This document shows positions 1-7,203 of a stretch of 64,000 nt of DNA, piece after piece. Below the pieces are notes generated by a model that made no database searches, was not told the DNA's origin, and saw nothing but the letters and a program-made list of their open reading frames with translations. Numbering within the stretch: the stretch's first letter is position 1; each line of letters starts with the position of its first letter. Made by a program: the position numbers and the translations under genes. The stretch is from Bradyrhizobium manausense (GTDB lineage: Bacteria; Pseudomonadota; Alphaproteobacteria; Rhizobiales; Xanthobacteraceae). The DNA is taken from contig NZ_JAFCJI010000006.1 in assembly GCF_018131105.1 (NCBI RefSeq), forward strand, positions 62,001 through 126,000, given 5' to 3'.

Positions 1-1
1 C

Positions 2-316
2 AAGGCGCGGAGCGTCACGGTCGCGACCCGTGGCAAATACGTGATGGGCGATCTGCTCACGCGCCAGGTCACCGAATGTTTCGGCTTCAAGCCTGACGGC
101 AGCTATTCGATGCGGCATCTGCCCGTCGGCCATGACGAGCCGCTGCGAGCGGAGCTGATCGCCTTCCTCAAGGCCGTGCGAAACGGCGAGACGCCGGCTG
201 TTACCGGCGACGAGGGCGTCGCAAGTCTCGAGATCGCGACGCAATGCCTCGAGACGCCGTCGCGGCCCGCAGCGACGGCGCCCGCCCGCAAGGGCCCGCG
301 CCGCGTTGCCGGCTAA
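2..316 (+). CDS. Gfo/Idh/MocA-family oxidoreductase, C-terminal fragment
   Basis: The reading frame is open from the window edge and stops at 316, so only about 104 C-terminal residues are visible. The stretch around HDEPLRAELIAFLKAVRNGE resembles the end of NAD(P)-dependent sugar dehydrogenases of the Gfo/Idh/MocA family, where a helix and a short 'AVTGDEGVASLEIA' segment close the C-terminal domain. The last 25 residues are Ala/Pro/Arg-rich and look like a disordered tail. It lies 34 bases upstream of a DegT-type aminotransferase. That is the classic order for making amino-sugars of surface polysaccharide (a WbpB/WlbA-like dehydrogenase followed by a WbpE-like aminotransferase). The family call rests on the C-terminal pattern and this neighbour; the NAD-binding half is outside the window. 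Confidence 0.65.
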   Translation, partial: KARSVTVATRGKYVMGDLLTRQVTECFGFKPDGSYSMRHLPVGHDEPLRAELIAFLKAVRNGETPAVTGDEGVASLEIATQCLETPSRPAATAPARKGPRRVAG

Positions 317-350
317 AACCCTTTCCATGTCGACCATTCAAGAAGGTGCC

Positions 351-1502
351 ATGAACCAGCATCTGCGATCCGAACCCATTCCTTTCATCGACGTCGCCTC
401 GCAGCGCCGCCGGCTCGGCGCGGAGCTCGATGCCGCGGTCAAGCGCGTTCTCGACCATTGCCAGTTCGTTAACGGCCCGGAGGTCATCGAGTTCGAAAAG
501 CAGCTTGCCGCCTATTGCGGCGCCAAGCATGTGATCGGCTGTGCCAGCGGCACCGATGCGCTGCTGATGATCCTGATGGCGAAGAATGTCGGGCCGGGCG
601 ATGCCGTGCTGTGCCCGTCCTTCACGTTCATTGCAACCGCGTCGCCGGCGGCACGGACCGGCGCGACGCCTGTTTACGTCGACGTCGACGAAACGACCTT
701 CAACATGAGCCCGGAGTCGCTCAAGCGCGGCATCGCGACTGCACGCAAGGCCGGTCTCAAGCCCGTCGCGGTGATTCCGGTCGATCTGTTCGGCCAGCCC
801 GCCGATCATGATGCGATTGCCGAGATCGCCAAGGCGGAAGGTCTGTTCGTGATCGACGACGCCGCGCAAGGGTTCGGTTCGAGCTACAAGGGCCGCAAGC
901 TCGGCACCTTCGGGCTCGCCACGGCAACCAGCTTCTTCCCCGCCAAGCCGCTCGGCTGCTTCGGTGACGGCGGCGCGATCCTCACCGATGATGACGAACT
1001 CGCCGCGACGCTGCGCAGCATCCGCGTGCACGGGCAGGGCGTCGACAAATACGACAACGTCCGCCTTGGTCTGACCGGCCGGCTCGACACCATGCAGGCT
1101 GCGATCCTGATCGAGAAGTTGAAGATCTTCGACGACGAGGTTGCCGCCCGCAACAAGGTTGCCGAGCGCTATGCGCGGGGCCTCTCGAAGGTCGTCACCG
1201 TGCCGCGTCTGGCGCCCGGCAATACCTCGGTCTGGGCGCAGTACACGATCCGTCTGCCGAAGGGCGTAGACCGCGACGGCTTTGCCGCTGCGCTCAAGGC
1301 TCAGGGCGTGCCGACCGCGATCTATTACGGCAAGTCGATGCATCAGCAGACCGCCTATAAGCAGTATCCCGTCGCCGAGGGCGGCCTGGCTGCTTGCGAA
1401 AGCCTGTCGCAGGACGTCATCAGCCTGCCGATGCATGCCTATTTGACCGAAGCCGATCAGGAGCGAATCGTCGCGGCCGTGCACGGCGCGCTCGCGGGCT
1501 GA
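351..1502 (+). CDS. DegT/DnrJ/EryC1/StrS-family sugar aminotransferase
   Basis: A 383-residue PLP-dependent aminotransferase of the type that aminates nucleotide-linked keto-sugars for lipopolysaccharide or capsule. Visible marks are the substrate and cofactor region GCASGTDALL (63-72), the acidic PLP-ring motif IDDAAQ (168-173), and the PLP lysine K199 in FFPAKPLGCFGDGG. Length is normal for the family. I chose the ATG at 351 because AGAAGG at 341-346 sits just upstream; an in-frame ATG at 327 and a TTG at 306 lack such a site, and the TTG overlaps the previous gene. With the preceding Gfo/Idh/MocA oxidoreductase it probably makes a UDP-amino-sugar (WbpB/WbpE-like pair). The exact sugar cannot be read from sequence. 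Confidence 0.88.
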   Translation: MNQHLRSEPIPFIDVASQRRRLGAELDAAVKRVLDHCQFVNGPEVIEFEKQLAAYCGAKHVIGCASGTDALLMILMAKNVGPGDAVLCPSFTFIATASPAARTGATPVYVDVDETTFNMSPESLKRGIATARKAGLKPVAVIPVDLFGQPADHDAIAEIAKAEGLFVIDDAAQGFGSSYKGRKLGTFGLATATSFFPAKPLGCFGDGGAILTDDDELAATLRSIRVHGQGVDKYDNVRLGLTGRLDTMQAAILIEKLKIFDDEVAARNKVAERYARGLSKVVTVPRLAPGNTSVWAQYTIRLPKGVDRDGFAAALKAQGVPTAIYYGKSMHQQTAYKQYPVAEGGLAACESLSQDVISLPMHAYLTEADQERIVAAVHGALAG

Positions 1503-1549
1503 TCTGCCCTGATTTTGCAGCGGGCCGTCTCTTCCTCTAGAACAGGCGC

Positions 1550-3076
1550 ATGCTCGGACGCATCTTCACGGTCGGTGGTTACACGCTGCTCTCGCGGCTG
1601 ACGGGATTTGCCCGCGACATCATGCTCGCGGCGATCCTCGGCGCCGGCCCGGTGGCCGACGCCTTTTTCGTGGCGCTGCGGCTGCCCAATCATTTCCGCG
1701 CGATCTTCGCGGAGGGGGCCTTCAACGCCGCCTGGGTGCCGGCCTATGCCCATGTCCATGGCGAGCGCGGGGAGGGGGCAGCGCGGCTGTTCGCCGACCG
1801 CATTTTCACGCTGCTGCTGGCCTCACAGGTATTCCTGCTGATCGTCGCCTGGCTGTTCATGCCGCAGGCCATGAGCCTTTTGGCGCCCGGCTTTTCCGAC
1901 GACGCCGAGCAGCGCAGGCTCGCGATCGAGCTGACCCGCATCACCTTTCCCTATCTCCTGCTGATCACGCTGGTGACACTCTATGGCGGCATGCTCAATG
2001 TGATGCAGCGCTTTGCCAGTGCCGCCGCCGCGTCGATCTTCCTCAACGTCGCGATGATGATGACGCTGGCGCTCGCCGCCTGGTTTCCGACGGCCGGCCA
2101 CGCCGCGGCCTGGGGCGTGCTGATCTCGGGCTTCCTGCAATATTTCCTGCTCGCGGGCGACCTCGCACGTCATGGCGGCCTGCCGCGCTTCGCGCCGCTG
2201 AGGCTCGATGAAGACGTCCGCGGCTTCTTCAAAGCGCTCGGACCTGCGACGCTGGGCTCGATGGGCACGCAGGTCGCGCTGTTCGCCGACACCATCATCG
2301 CGACCTTCCTGCCCGCTGGGGCGCTGTCGGCGCTGTACTACGCCGACCGTCTCAATCAATTGCCGATCGGCGTCATCGGCATCGCCATCGGCACCGTGCT
2401 GCTGCCGGAAATGTCACGGCGGATCACGGCCAGCGACCACGACGGCGCGATGAAGGCGCAGCGCCGTGCCTTCGACTTCACACTGCTGTTCTCGGTTCCT
2501 TTCGTCGCGGCCTTCCTCACTGTGCCCGACGAGATCATGCGTGCGCTGTTTGCGCGTGGCGCGTTCTCCAAGGCCGACGCGGTTGCCGCAGGCAGCACGC
2601 TCGCGGCTTACGCCATCGGCTTGATTCCCTTCGTGCTGATCCGCAGCGCGGTCGCAACCTTCTACGCCCGCAAGGACACGGCAACGCCGGTCCGCGCCTC
2701 GCTGTCGGGCATCGCGGTCAACGTCGCGCTGAAACTCGCCTTGATGGGATCGCTCGCCCAGATCGGCCTCGCGCTAGCCACCGCCGTCGGTGTCTGGACC
2801 AATCTGCTGCTGGTGCTTTTCTTCGCCGTGCGGCGCGGCTTTCTCGTGCTGGATCGCGCCTGGCTGATGTCGCTCGCCAAATTCCTGCTGACCGGAATCA
2901 TCCTCGCTGTGGCGTTCTGGCTGATCGCGCGTGTCGGCGGCTCCGCGCTGGGCACGATGCACTTCCACGATGAGGTGACGCTGGCGTTACTAGCCGTCGG
3001 GGGCACGATCGTCTACGCGCTCGCGATCCTCGTGCTGTTTGGTCGAAGCTGGCTGATCTCGCTGGTGCGCGGCTAG
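1550..3076 (+). CDS. murJ: Lipid II flippase MurJ (MviN)
   Basis: A 508-residue polytopic inner-membrane protein that flips undecaprenyl-pyrophosphate-linked peptidoglycan precursor to the periplasm. The N-terminus (GGYTLLSRLTGFARDIMLAA) and the PVADAFFVALRLPNHFR segment are the MurJ/MviN signature of the MOP superfamily. Basic loop residues (R near 18, 25 and 53) correspond to those needed in the E. coli protein. About 14 hydrophobic segments can be counted along the chain, as expected, and the length matches the family. It follows the aminotransferase by 47 bases with only a weak ribosome site (ACAGGCGC). Being essential, it is probably not under tight local control. Downstream (3284-3308) is a perfect palindrome with no T-run. 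Confidence 0.95.
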   Translation: MLGRIFTVGGYTLLSRLTGFARDIMLAAILGAGPVADAFFVALRLPNHFRAIFAEGAFNAAWVPAYAHVHGERGEGAARLFADRIFTLLLASQVFLLIVAWLFMPQAMSLLAPGFSDDAEQRRLAIELTRITFPYLLLITLVTLYGGMLNVMQRFASAAAASIFLNVAMMMTLALAAWFPTAGHAAAWGVLISGFLQYFLLAGDLARHGGLPRFAPLRLDEDVRGFFKALGPATLGSMGTQVALFADTIIATFLPAGALSALYYADRLNQLPIGVIGIAIGTVLLPEMSRRITASDHDGAMKAQRRAFDFTLLFSVPFVAAFLTVPDEIMRALFARGAFSKADAVAAGSTLAAYAIGLIPFVLIRSAVATFYARKDTATPVRASLSGIAVNVALKLALMGSLAQIGLALATAVGVWTNLLLVLFFAVRRGFLVLDRAWLMSLAKFLLTGIILAVAFWLIARVGGSALGTMHFHDEVTLALLAVGGTIVYALAILVLFGRSWLISLVRG

Positions 3077-3289
3077 GCGCGCATCAATATATTCGTTGTA
3101 AGTCGCCGCCTGCTAGAACTGCGACAACCACGCGCGTCGGTTACAGGTGCAATACGCTTCTGACGCCGAACGGCCCTGGCACCATCTTTTCGATGTCGCC
3201 AGGGTCGCCCACGATCCGCCCCCCTGAAGACTCCGCGGATCGCTATCTGCTGGTAGCACCGGAGCCTCATGACGGTCTCGGGGATGAGC

Positions 3290-3302
3290 GTCCAGTCTGG
3301 AC
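3290..3302. promoter_or_regulatory. Palindrome GTCCAGTCTGGAC, inside an 11-bp hairpin
   Basis: GTCCAGTCTGGAC lies in a larger perfect inverted repeat (arms 3284-3294 and 3298-3308, loop 3 bases). It sits between the convergent ends of murJ and the chemoreceptor. It lacks a T-run, so it is a poor classical terminator. A copy differing at one central base occurs at 5164-5176 on the other side of the chemoreceptor, which suggests a protein-binding site. That role is inference. Confidence 0.4.
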
Positions 3303-3355
3303 GCTCATGTTGTAGCGCGATCGCTGCCGGTCAATCGCTGTTGCTTGGACCTGCG

Positions 3356-5044
3356 TCAGGCGGCTCGTACGCCGGTGAGGAATTTCGATACCTCGCTCTT
3401 GAGGCGGCCGGAGTCGGAGGAAAGCGTCTGCGCCGCCGAAAGAACCTGTGAGGAAGCCGAACCGGTTTCGGTCGCGCCATGCTGCACATCGGTGATGCTC
3501 GACGAGACCTGCTGGGTGCCTTGGGCGGCCTGCTGCACGTTGCGGGAGATTTCTTGCGTTGCTGCGCCTTGTTCTTCGACTGCCGCAGCGATCGCTGAGA
3601 CGATTTCGGACAACTTGTCGATCGTGTCCGAGATTTCCCTGATGGCGTTGACAGACTCCTGCGTTGCCCCCTGAATACCATTGATCTGCGTGCCGATCTC
3701 GCCGGTTGCCTTGGCAGTCTGCTCCGCCAGCGCCTTCACTTCGGAGGCAACCACGGCAAAACCGCGTCCCGCGTCACCGGCGCGAGCCGCTTCGATCGTG
3801 GCGTTGAGCGCGAGCAGATTGGTCTGGCCGGCGATCGTGTTGATCAGCTCGATGACGTCGCCTATGCGCGTCGCAGCATTGGAGAGCTCGCTGACGCGAC
3901 CGCTGGTGGCGCGCGCCTGGGCCACCGCCGCGCTTGCCATTCGCGCCGATTCTTGTACCTGGTGGCTGATCTCGTTGATTGAGCAAGATAATTCCTCGGT
4001 TGAGGAGGCGACCGACTGCACGTTGGCCGAAGCCTCTTCGGAAGCGGCGGCAACGGTGGTGGACAGCTCCTTCGACCGCTTGGCGGTGCTGGAGAGCGTG
4101 CCGGCGGAAGCTTCGAGCTGGGTCGAGGCAGAGGAGACGTTGTTGACGATCTCGCCGATCATCTGTTCGAATTCACGAGTGATGCCGTCAACCCGTCGGC
4201 CGCGCTCAATCTTGGCTTCGGCGTCACTCGCGGCGGCTTCGTCGGCAATTCTTTTGGCGATTAAGGCCTCCTTGAATACCTGCAGGGCCCCAGCCATCGC
4301 GCCGATTTCGGTCCGGTCGCCCTGATGAGGCACTTCGGCGGCGAGATCGCCCTGGCCGAGGGCCTGCATCGGATGGATGATGGAAGCGATCGCCGTCGAG
4401 ATGTCGCGGACGACGTAAAAACTGAAGCCGACGCCCAGAATGATCGCGATCACGACGATGATGGCGAGGGTCGTCAACGCCGAGGAATAGGTCTCGGACG
4501 CCAGCGCGGTCTCGCTTTCCGCCCCCCTGTTATTGAAACCAATATCCTTCCGCAGGATATCGTCGGACTCGTTGCCAATCTTGACGGCCTGTTTGTTCAA
4601 CTCGAGGGCTTCGCGCGGGAGCTTGCCGGCTTCCTTGCGTGACAGCGCCATCACTTTGATCGCGATATCCTTGTAGTCCTGCCAATTCTTCGACCAGTCT
4701 TCGTACAGCGCGCGTTCCTCGGGAGAGGTGATCATGGCCTGGTAGGATTTGCCAATTGCGATGTTGTTTTCGACGACCTTTTCGAGCGCCTTCTCGACTG
4801 CGGCTTTCTCGTCGACCGTTTCAGCAAGGAGATGCGCGCGGAGCGTCGCGCGGTATGTAATTGTACCGGCATGCAATTCGCCCAGCACTTTCACGCTCGG
4901 TAGCCAGTGGGCCGAAATGTTGTGAGCATTGGCGTGCAGGACCCGCATGCTCTGACCGGCAAGCAGCCCCAAAGCAACCATGCCGAGGAGCAGGAGGGAG
5001 ACGATCGAGATGATTTTTGAACGGATTGAGAACTTGTTGAACAT
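3356..5044 (-). CDS. Methyl-accepting chemotaxis protein with four-helix-bundle sensor
   Basis: A 562-residue chemoreceptor. It starts with a basic stretch and a membrane helix (about residues 8-30). A periplasmic helical region of about 150 residues follows, without Cys and of the 4HB_MCP type. A second membrane helix (SSALTTLAIIVVIAIILG) leads to a HAMP linker and the cytoplasmic signalling bundle. The hairpin tip that contacts CheA/CheW is clear (NLLALNATIEAARAGDAGRG). No C-terminal NWETF-like CheR tether is present. I preferred the ATG at 5044 to an upstream start at 5206 because GGAG lies six bases before it and the protein then begins directly with the usual basic/hydrophobic segment. 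It is divergent from a small winged-helix protein, its likely regulator. No che genes lie nearby, so it would feed a remote chemotaxis cluster. Ligand unknown. Confidence 0.93.
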   Translation of the reverse strand: MFNKFSIRSKIISIVSLLLLGMVALGLLAGQSMRVLHANAHNISAHWLPSVKVLGELHAGTITYRATLRAHLLAETVDEKAAVEKALEKVVENNIAIGKSYQAMITSPEERALYEDWSKNWQDYKDIAIKVMALSRKEAGKLPREALELNKQAVKIGNESDDILRKDIGFNNRGAESETALASETYSSALTTLAIIVVIAIILGVGFSFYVVRDISTAIASIIHPMQALGQGDLAAEVPHQGDRTEIGAMAGALQVFKEALIAKRIADEAAASDAEAKIERGRRVDGITREFEQMIGEIVNNVSSASTQLEASAGTLSSTAKRSKELSTTVAAASEEASANVQSVASSTEELSCSINEISHQVQESARMASAAVAQARATSGRVSELSNAATRIGDVIELINTIAGQTNLLALNATIEAARAGDAGRGFAVVASEVKALAEQTAKATGEIGTQINGIQGATQESVNAIREISDTIDKLSEIVSAIAAAVEEQGAATQEISRNVQQAAQGTQQVSSSITDVQHGATETGSASSQVLSAAQTLSSDSGRLKSEVSKFLTGVRAA

Positions 5045-5163
5045 GGGCACTCCGCGATTTATGCGCTCGGGCGCTTTGGATGACGACAGTCCGGATTGAC
5101 GCGCCCGATGAGGGGAGCCTGCATCACAATCTGTGGTAACCTCTGACCAAGACCTTATGCAGC

Positions 5164-5176
5164 GTCCATTCTGGAC
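5164..5176. promoter_or_regulatory. Palindrome GTCCATTCTGGAC in a divergent promoter region
   Basis: This sits in the 217-base gap between the chemoreceptor start (5044) and the winged-helix gene (5262). It matches the 3290-3302 palindrome except for its centre base. Position and symmetry fit an operator for a dimeric winged-helix regulator. That the neighbouring gene encodes the binder is inference. Confidence 0.4.
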
Positions 5177-5261
5177 ACTTATCTCATTGCGCTGAGGTCG
5201 CCGCATAAAGCCGAAGCCGCGGACGTCGGTCTTGAGGCGACACCAATCGAAGGAGGGTCAT

Positions 5262-5675
5262 ATGCTTGCGGCGTACCCGATAATGCATCGTTTTGAGCGG
5301 CTCGCACTGGCAAAGGCGTACATTGAGCTCACGCGCGTGATGGTCGACTCTGTATTCGGCAAGGATCCCGCTGATCACTCGCTCCTGCTGATCGGCTCTG
5401 CAATCATGGTGGGCCATGCAGAGAATAAACCCATGAATGCAACGAAAATCTCGCATTACGTGGGCCTGCCGCGCTCGACAGTCATTCGCAAGCTCAACGA
5501 GTTCACGAGGATCGGCGTAGTCGTGCGTCACGGCAATTTCTATCTGCTGTCGGAAGAACGCGCGCGCAACCGGACGAAGTATGTCACCGAAGCGATGCGC
5601 ATCTTCAATGCTGCCGAGAAGAGTCTGAAGGCGTCCAGTCTTGCTCTTGGAGGGCACGCTAAGACGGTCCCTTGA
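5262..5675 (+). CDS. Small winged-helix (MarR-like) DNA-binding protein
   Basis: A 137-residue protein. Its middle holds a helix-turn-helix plus wing: NATKISHYVGLPRSTVIRKL reads as the two HTH helices, and 'RIGVVVRHGNFYLL' as the wing strands. The flanking N- and C-terminal helices would form the dimer interface, an arrangement like MarR-type regulators. I took the ATG at 5262 because AAGGAGG (5250-5256) precedes it at ideal spacing; an in-frame TTG at 5232 has no such site. It is divergent from the chemoreceptor, and a palindrome (5164-5176) lies between them, so local control of the receptor is plausible. No ligand or cofactor residues are obvious. Family level is fairly safe; target and signal are unknown. 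Confidence 0.7.
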   Translation: MLAAYPIMHRFERLALAKAYIELTRVMVDSVFGKDPADHSLLLIGSAIMVGHAENKPMNATKISHYVGLPRSTVIRKLNEFTRIGVVVRHGNFYLLSEERARNRTKYVTEAMRIFNAAEKSLKASSLALGGHAKTVP

Positions 5676-5883
5676 GCATTCCTCTGGAGAGTTTGTGGCC
5701 GTCCCATCGTGCCGGCCAGGAGGCGATATCCGATCGGGCGGAATGGCGGATCGCACGCTTTGGCGGTTCTGGATTGGGCGCGATGCCGAGATGAAGTGAC
5801 GCTGATGCTGCTGGCCGCCGGAGGCCGCAGTTCGGCTCTTGAAAGGCCGAAACTAGCCCAAGGCTGCTAGCTCCCGGATCAGT

Positions 5884-6126
5884 CTATTGACGGTGCATGC
5901 AGGCCTGGACGTATTCCTTACGTGCCGGGTCTTTCTTGGCTTTGTAGAGACCCATCGCACTGGCTTCGTCGCGACACGTTTCCTTTTTCTCGACAATTTC
6001 CGGATGTTTCTCCGCCTTGCACTGAAAGCGGAAATGCCCTGGCGGATATTGCCCGCAGTTTTCCGCTTCGGCAGCGATGACAAGGCTGCCAAGAAGTATC
6101 AAAGCGCCAATCACTGTTCTAATCAT
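5884..6126 (-). CDS. Small secreted cysteine-containing protein, unknown function
   Basis: An 80-residue protein. Residues 1-21 form a textbook signal peptide (a basic start, a hydrophobic run LILLGSLVIA, then AEA). The mature part is about 59 residues, charged, with four Cys (in ENCGQY, RFQCKA, ETCRD and QACMH) and many Lys/Glu. Even Cys number and export suggest two periplasmic disulfides. I do not recognise a domain. The ribosome site is weak. The clean signal peptide and the Cys pattern argue that the frame is real despite its size. It stands alone between the winged-helix gene and the 6.3-kb mini-gene. Confidence 0.6.
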   Translation of the reverse strand: MIRTVIGALILLGSLVIAAEAENCGQYPPGHFRFQCKAEKHPEIVEKKETCRDEASAMGLYKAKKDPARKEYVQACMHRQ

Positions 6127-6276
6127 GAGGCACCCGAACTAGACTGATGTTTCGCGGCCTTCACGACGAGCATAATGCCGACCCTCCCCAGCAAGCAACA
6201 GTGCGGTCCAGCCTCGCAGGACTAATGCCGCTGGTGCGGGCTCGCGCCCAGGGTGCAGCCGGCCTCCGCACATCTC

Positions 6277-6305
6277 TTGATTTTGCAAGGCCGTCGTGGT
6301 ATCAG
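6277..6305 (+). promoter_or_regulatory. Sigma-70-type promoter of the leaderless mini-gene
   Basis: A -35 box TTGATT (6277-6282) and a -10 box TATCAG (6300-6305) are separated by exactly 17 bases. Initiation 7 bases after the -10 box would fall on the A of the ATG at 6312, so the mRNA would have no 5' leader. The boxes are read directly; activity is inference. Confidence 0.5.
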
Positions 6306-6311
6306 CCGCCC

Positions 6312-6389
6312 ATGATTAAATGCTCGCGCAAAGTCAACTTCAACCACATGACCCGCTTCGGCTGGGCCGTGGAAGGAGTCGTGCGCTAG
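6312..6389 (+). CDS. Probable leaderless 25-residue small protein or leader peptide
   Basis: This short ORF starts at an ATG placed where transcription from the 6277-6305 promoter should begin. It ends in TAG 25 bases before a strong intrinsic terminator (6415-6450). The peptide is basic and mixed, beginning MIKCSRKVNFNH and ending GWAVEGVVR. It has one Trp and no run of one amino acid, so it does not look like a classical amino-acid attenuator. No ribosome-binding site precedes it, which fits leaderless translation. The transcript would be about 140 bases, so it could equally be a small RNA that happens to encode a peptide. It lies about 100 bases upstream of a DUF1127 gene. I do not recognise a family. 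Confidence 0.45.
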   Translation: MIKCSRKVNFNHMTRFGWAVEGVVR

Positions 6390-6414
6390 CATTTCGTCGA
6401 CGACATCTTTTCAC

Positions 6415-6450
6415 AAAGGCCCCGCCGGCGTCGGACGGGGCCTTTTGTTT
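6415..6450 (+). terminator. Rho-independent terminator
   Basis: A perfect 10-bp stem (6415-6424 with 6436-6445), loop 11 bases, is followed by a T-rich TGTTT tract. It closes the mini-transcript that starts near 6312. If bypassed, transcription would continue into the DUF1127 gene at 6489, so it could also act as an attenuator. Confidence 0.75.
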
Positions 6451-6488
6451 GGCCACGCTCGCTGCCGGCACAACAGCAGGAGCGTACG

Positions 6489-6878
6489 ATGCCACCACAA
6501 ATATCGAACATCTCGCCCGGGATTGAGGGCGATGCCGCAAGGCGCGGCCTCAGCCTCTCGATCATGTCGGCGAAGAACGCGGTCGACCGGGCTTTGGCCG
6601 CGCGCCTCAAGGCGTCCGCCGCGGCGTTGGATGGCGCTTCGCCGGACAAGGATGCTGCCGGGCCGACGGCGCCAGGCGTCCTCGATCTTCTCAGGCGAGC
6701 CTGGCTTGCGGCCCGGCAGCGGCGCAGGAATCCCCGGCTCAACTTGCAGGATCTGAGCGACAGGGAGCTGATGGACATAGGCCTGACGCGCGGCGAGATC
6801 GACCATCTCACGCCTCAGCGCGCCCTCGATAACCTGAGAGACAGCACGCGGTATCTCTGGAGCCGTGGAGGGATGTAA
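6489..6878 (+). CDS. DUF1127 (YjiS-like) domain protein with long N-terminal extension
   Basis: A 129-residue protein. The C-terminal half carries the DUF1127 signature: an Arg-rich helix (LAARQRRRNPRL) followed by LSDRELMDIGLTRGEIDH. Such domains bind RNA or affect stress and small-RNA regulation in other alphaproteobacteria (for example CcaF1 in Rhodobacter). Most family members are 45-90 residues; the first roughly 70 residues here are an Ala/Asp-rich extension without a recognised fold. The start is supported by AGGAG eight bases before the ATG. It lies just downstream of the mini-gene terminator at 6415-6450. Role here is unknown. Confidence 0.8.
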   Translation: MPPQISNISPGIEGDAARRGLSLSIMSAKNAVDRALAARLKASAAALDGASPDKDAAGPTAPGVLDLLRRAWLAARQRRRNPRLNLQDLSDRELMDIGLTRGEIDHLTPQRALDNLRDSTRYLWSRGGM

Positions 6879-6901
6879 ATGATCAAGTGCAAGAAGCGGG
6901 C

Positions 6902-7090
6902 ATGCGCTCTGAGAGCAAATGGCGGTCGTTACGGCCGCTTGTTCTCAGGCGTGCGCTGCGGCGCGAGTTCGGCAGCAGTTCTGCCGTCGGCCAATTGGCC
7001 GGGGCAGAGCCCATCCAAGACGCCCTGGAGATCATCGACCTTCTCAGGGAAATGACCGCGCTGCGGCCCTTCCGTCCGATCTCGCTCTGA
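6902..7090 (+). CDS. Possible small basic protein, unknown
   Basis: A 62-codon frame in the otherwise empty stretch between the DUF1127 gene and the CoxL-like gene (6879-7203). Its last 25 codons (QDALEIIDLLREM, then LRPFRPISL) have the GC-rich third positions typical of genes here. The first 35 residues are very Arg/Ser-rich. There is no good ribosome site before the ATG at 6902 or the GTG at 6887. It could be a real co-transcribed small gene or a chance frame. Apart from this I see nothing in the gap. Confidence 0.3.
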   Translation: MRSESKWRSLRPLVLRRALRREFGSSSAVGQLAGAEPIQDALEIIDLLREMTALRPFRPISL

Positions 7091-7203
7091 CGGGCCAAGC
7101 ACGAGGCAATTTTTCGCGGGCCTGGCCTGCCTAATCCCGTTTGCACTGCCACTTTTTCCACGGCAATATGCCGGCAAAACAACCATAGGACGGGATAAGA
7201 AAA

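Noticed and set aside
201..1484. 427-codon minus-strand frame
   Set aside because: Mirrors the aminotransferase gene; no family resemblance.
6312..6389. Reading the 25-codon gene as a tryptophan attenuator
   Set aside because: Only one Trp codon, no alternative hairpins, and no trp gene downstream.
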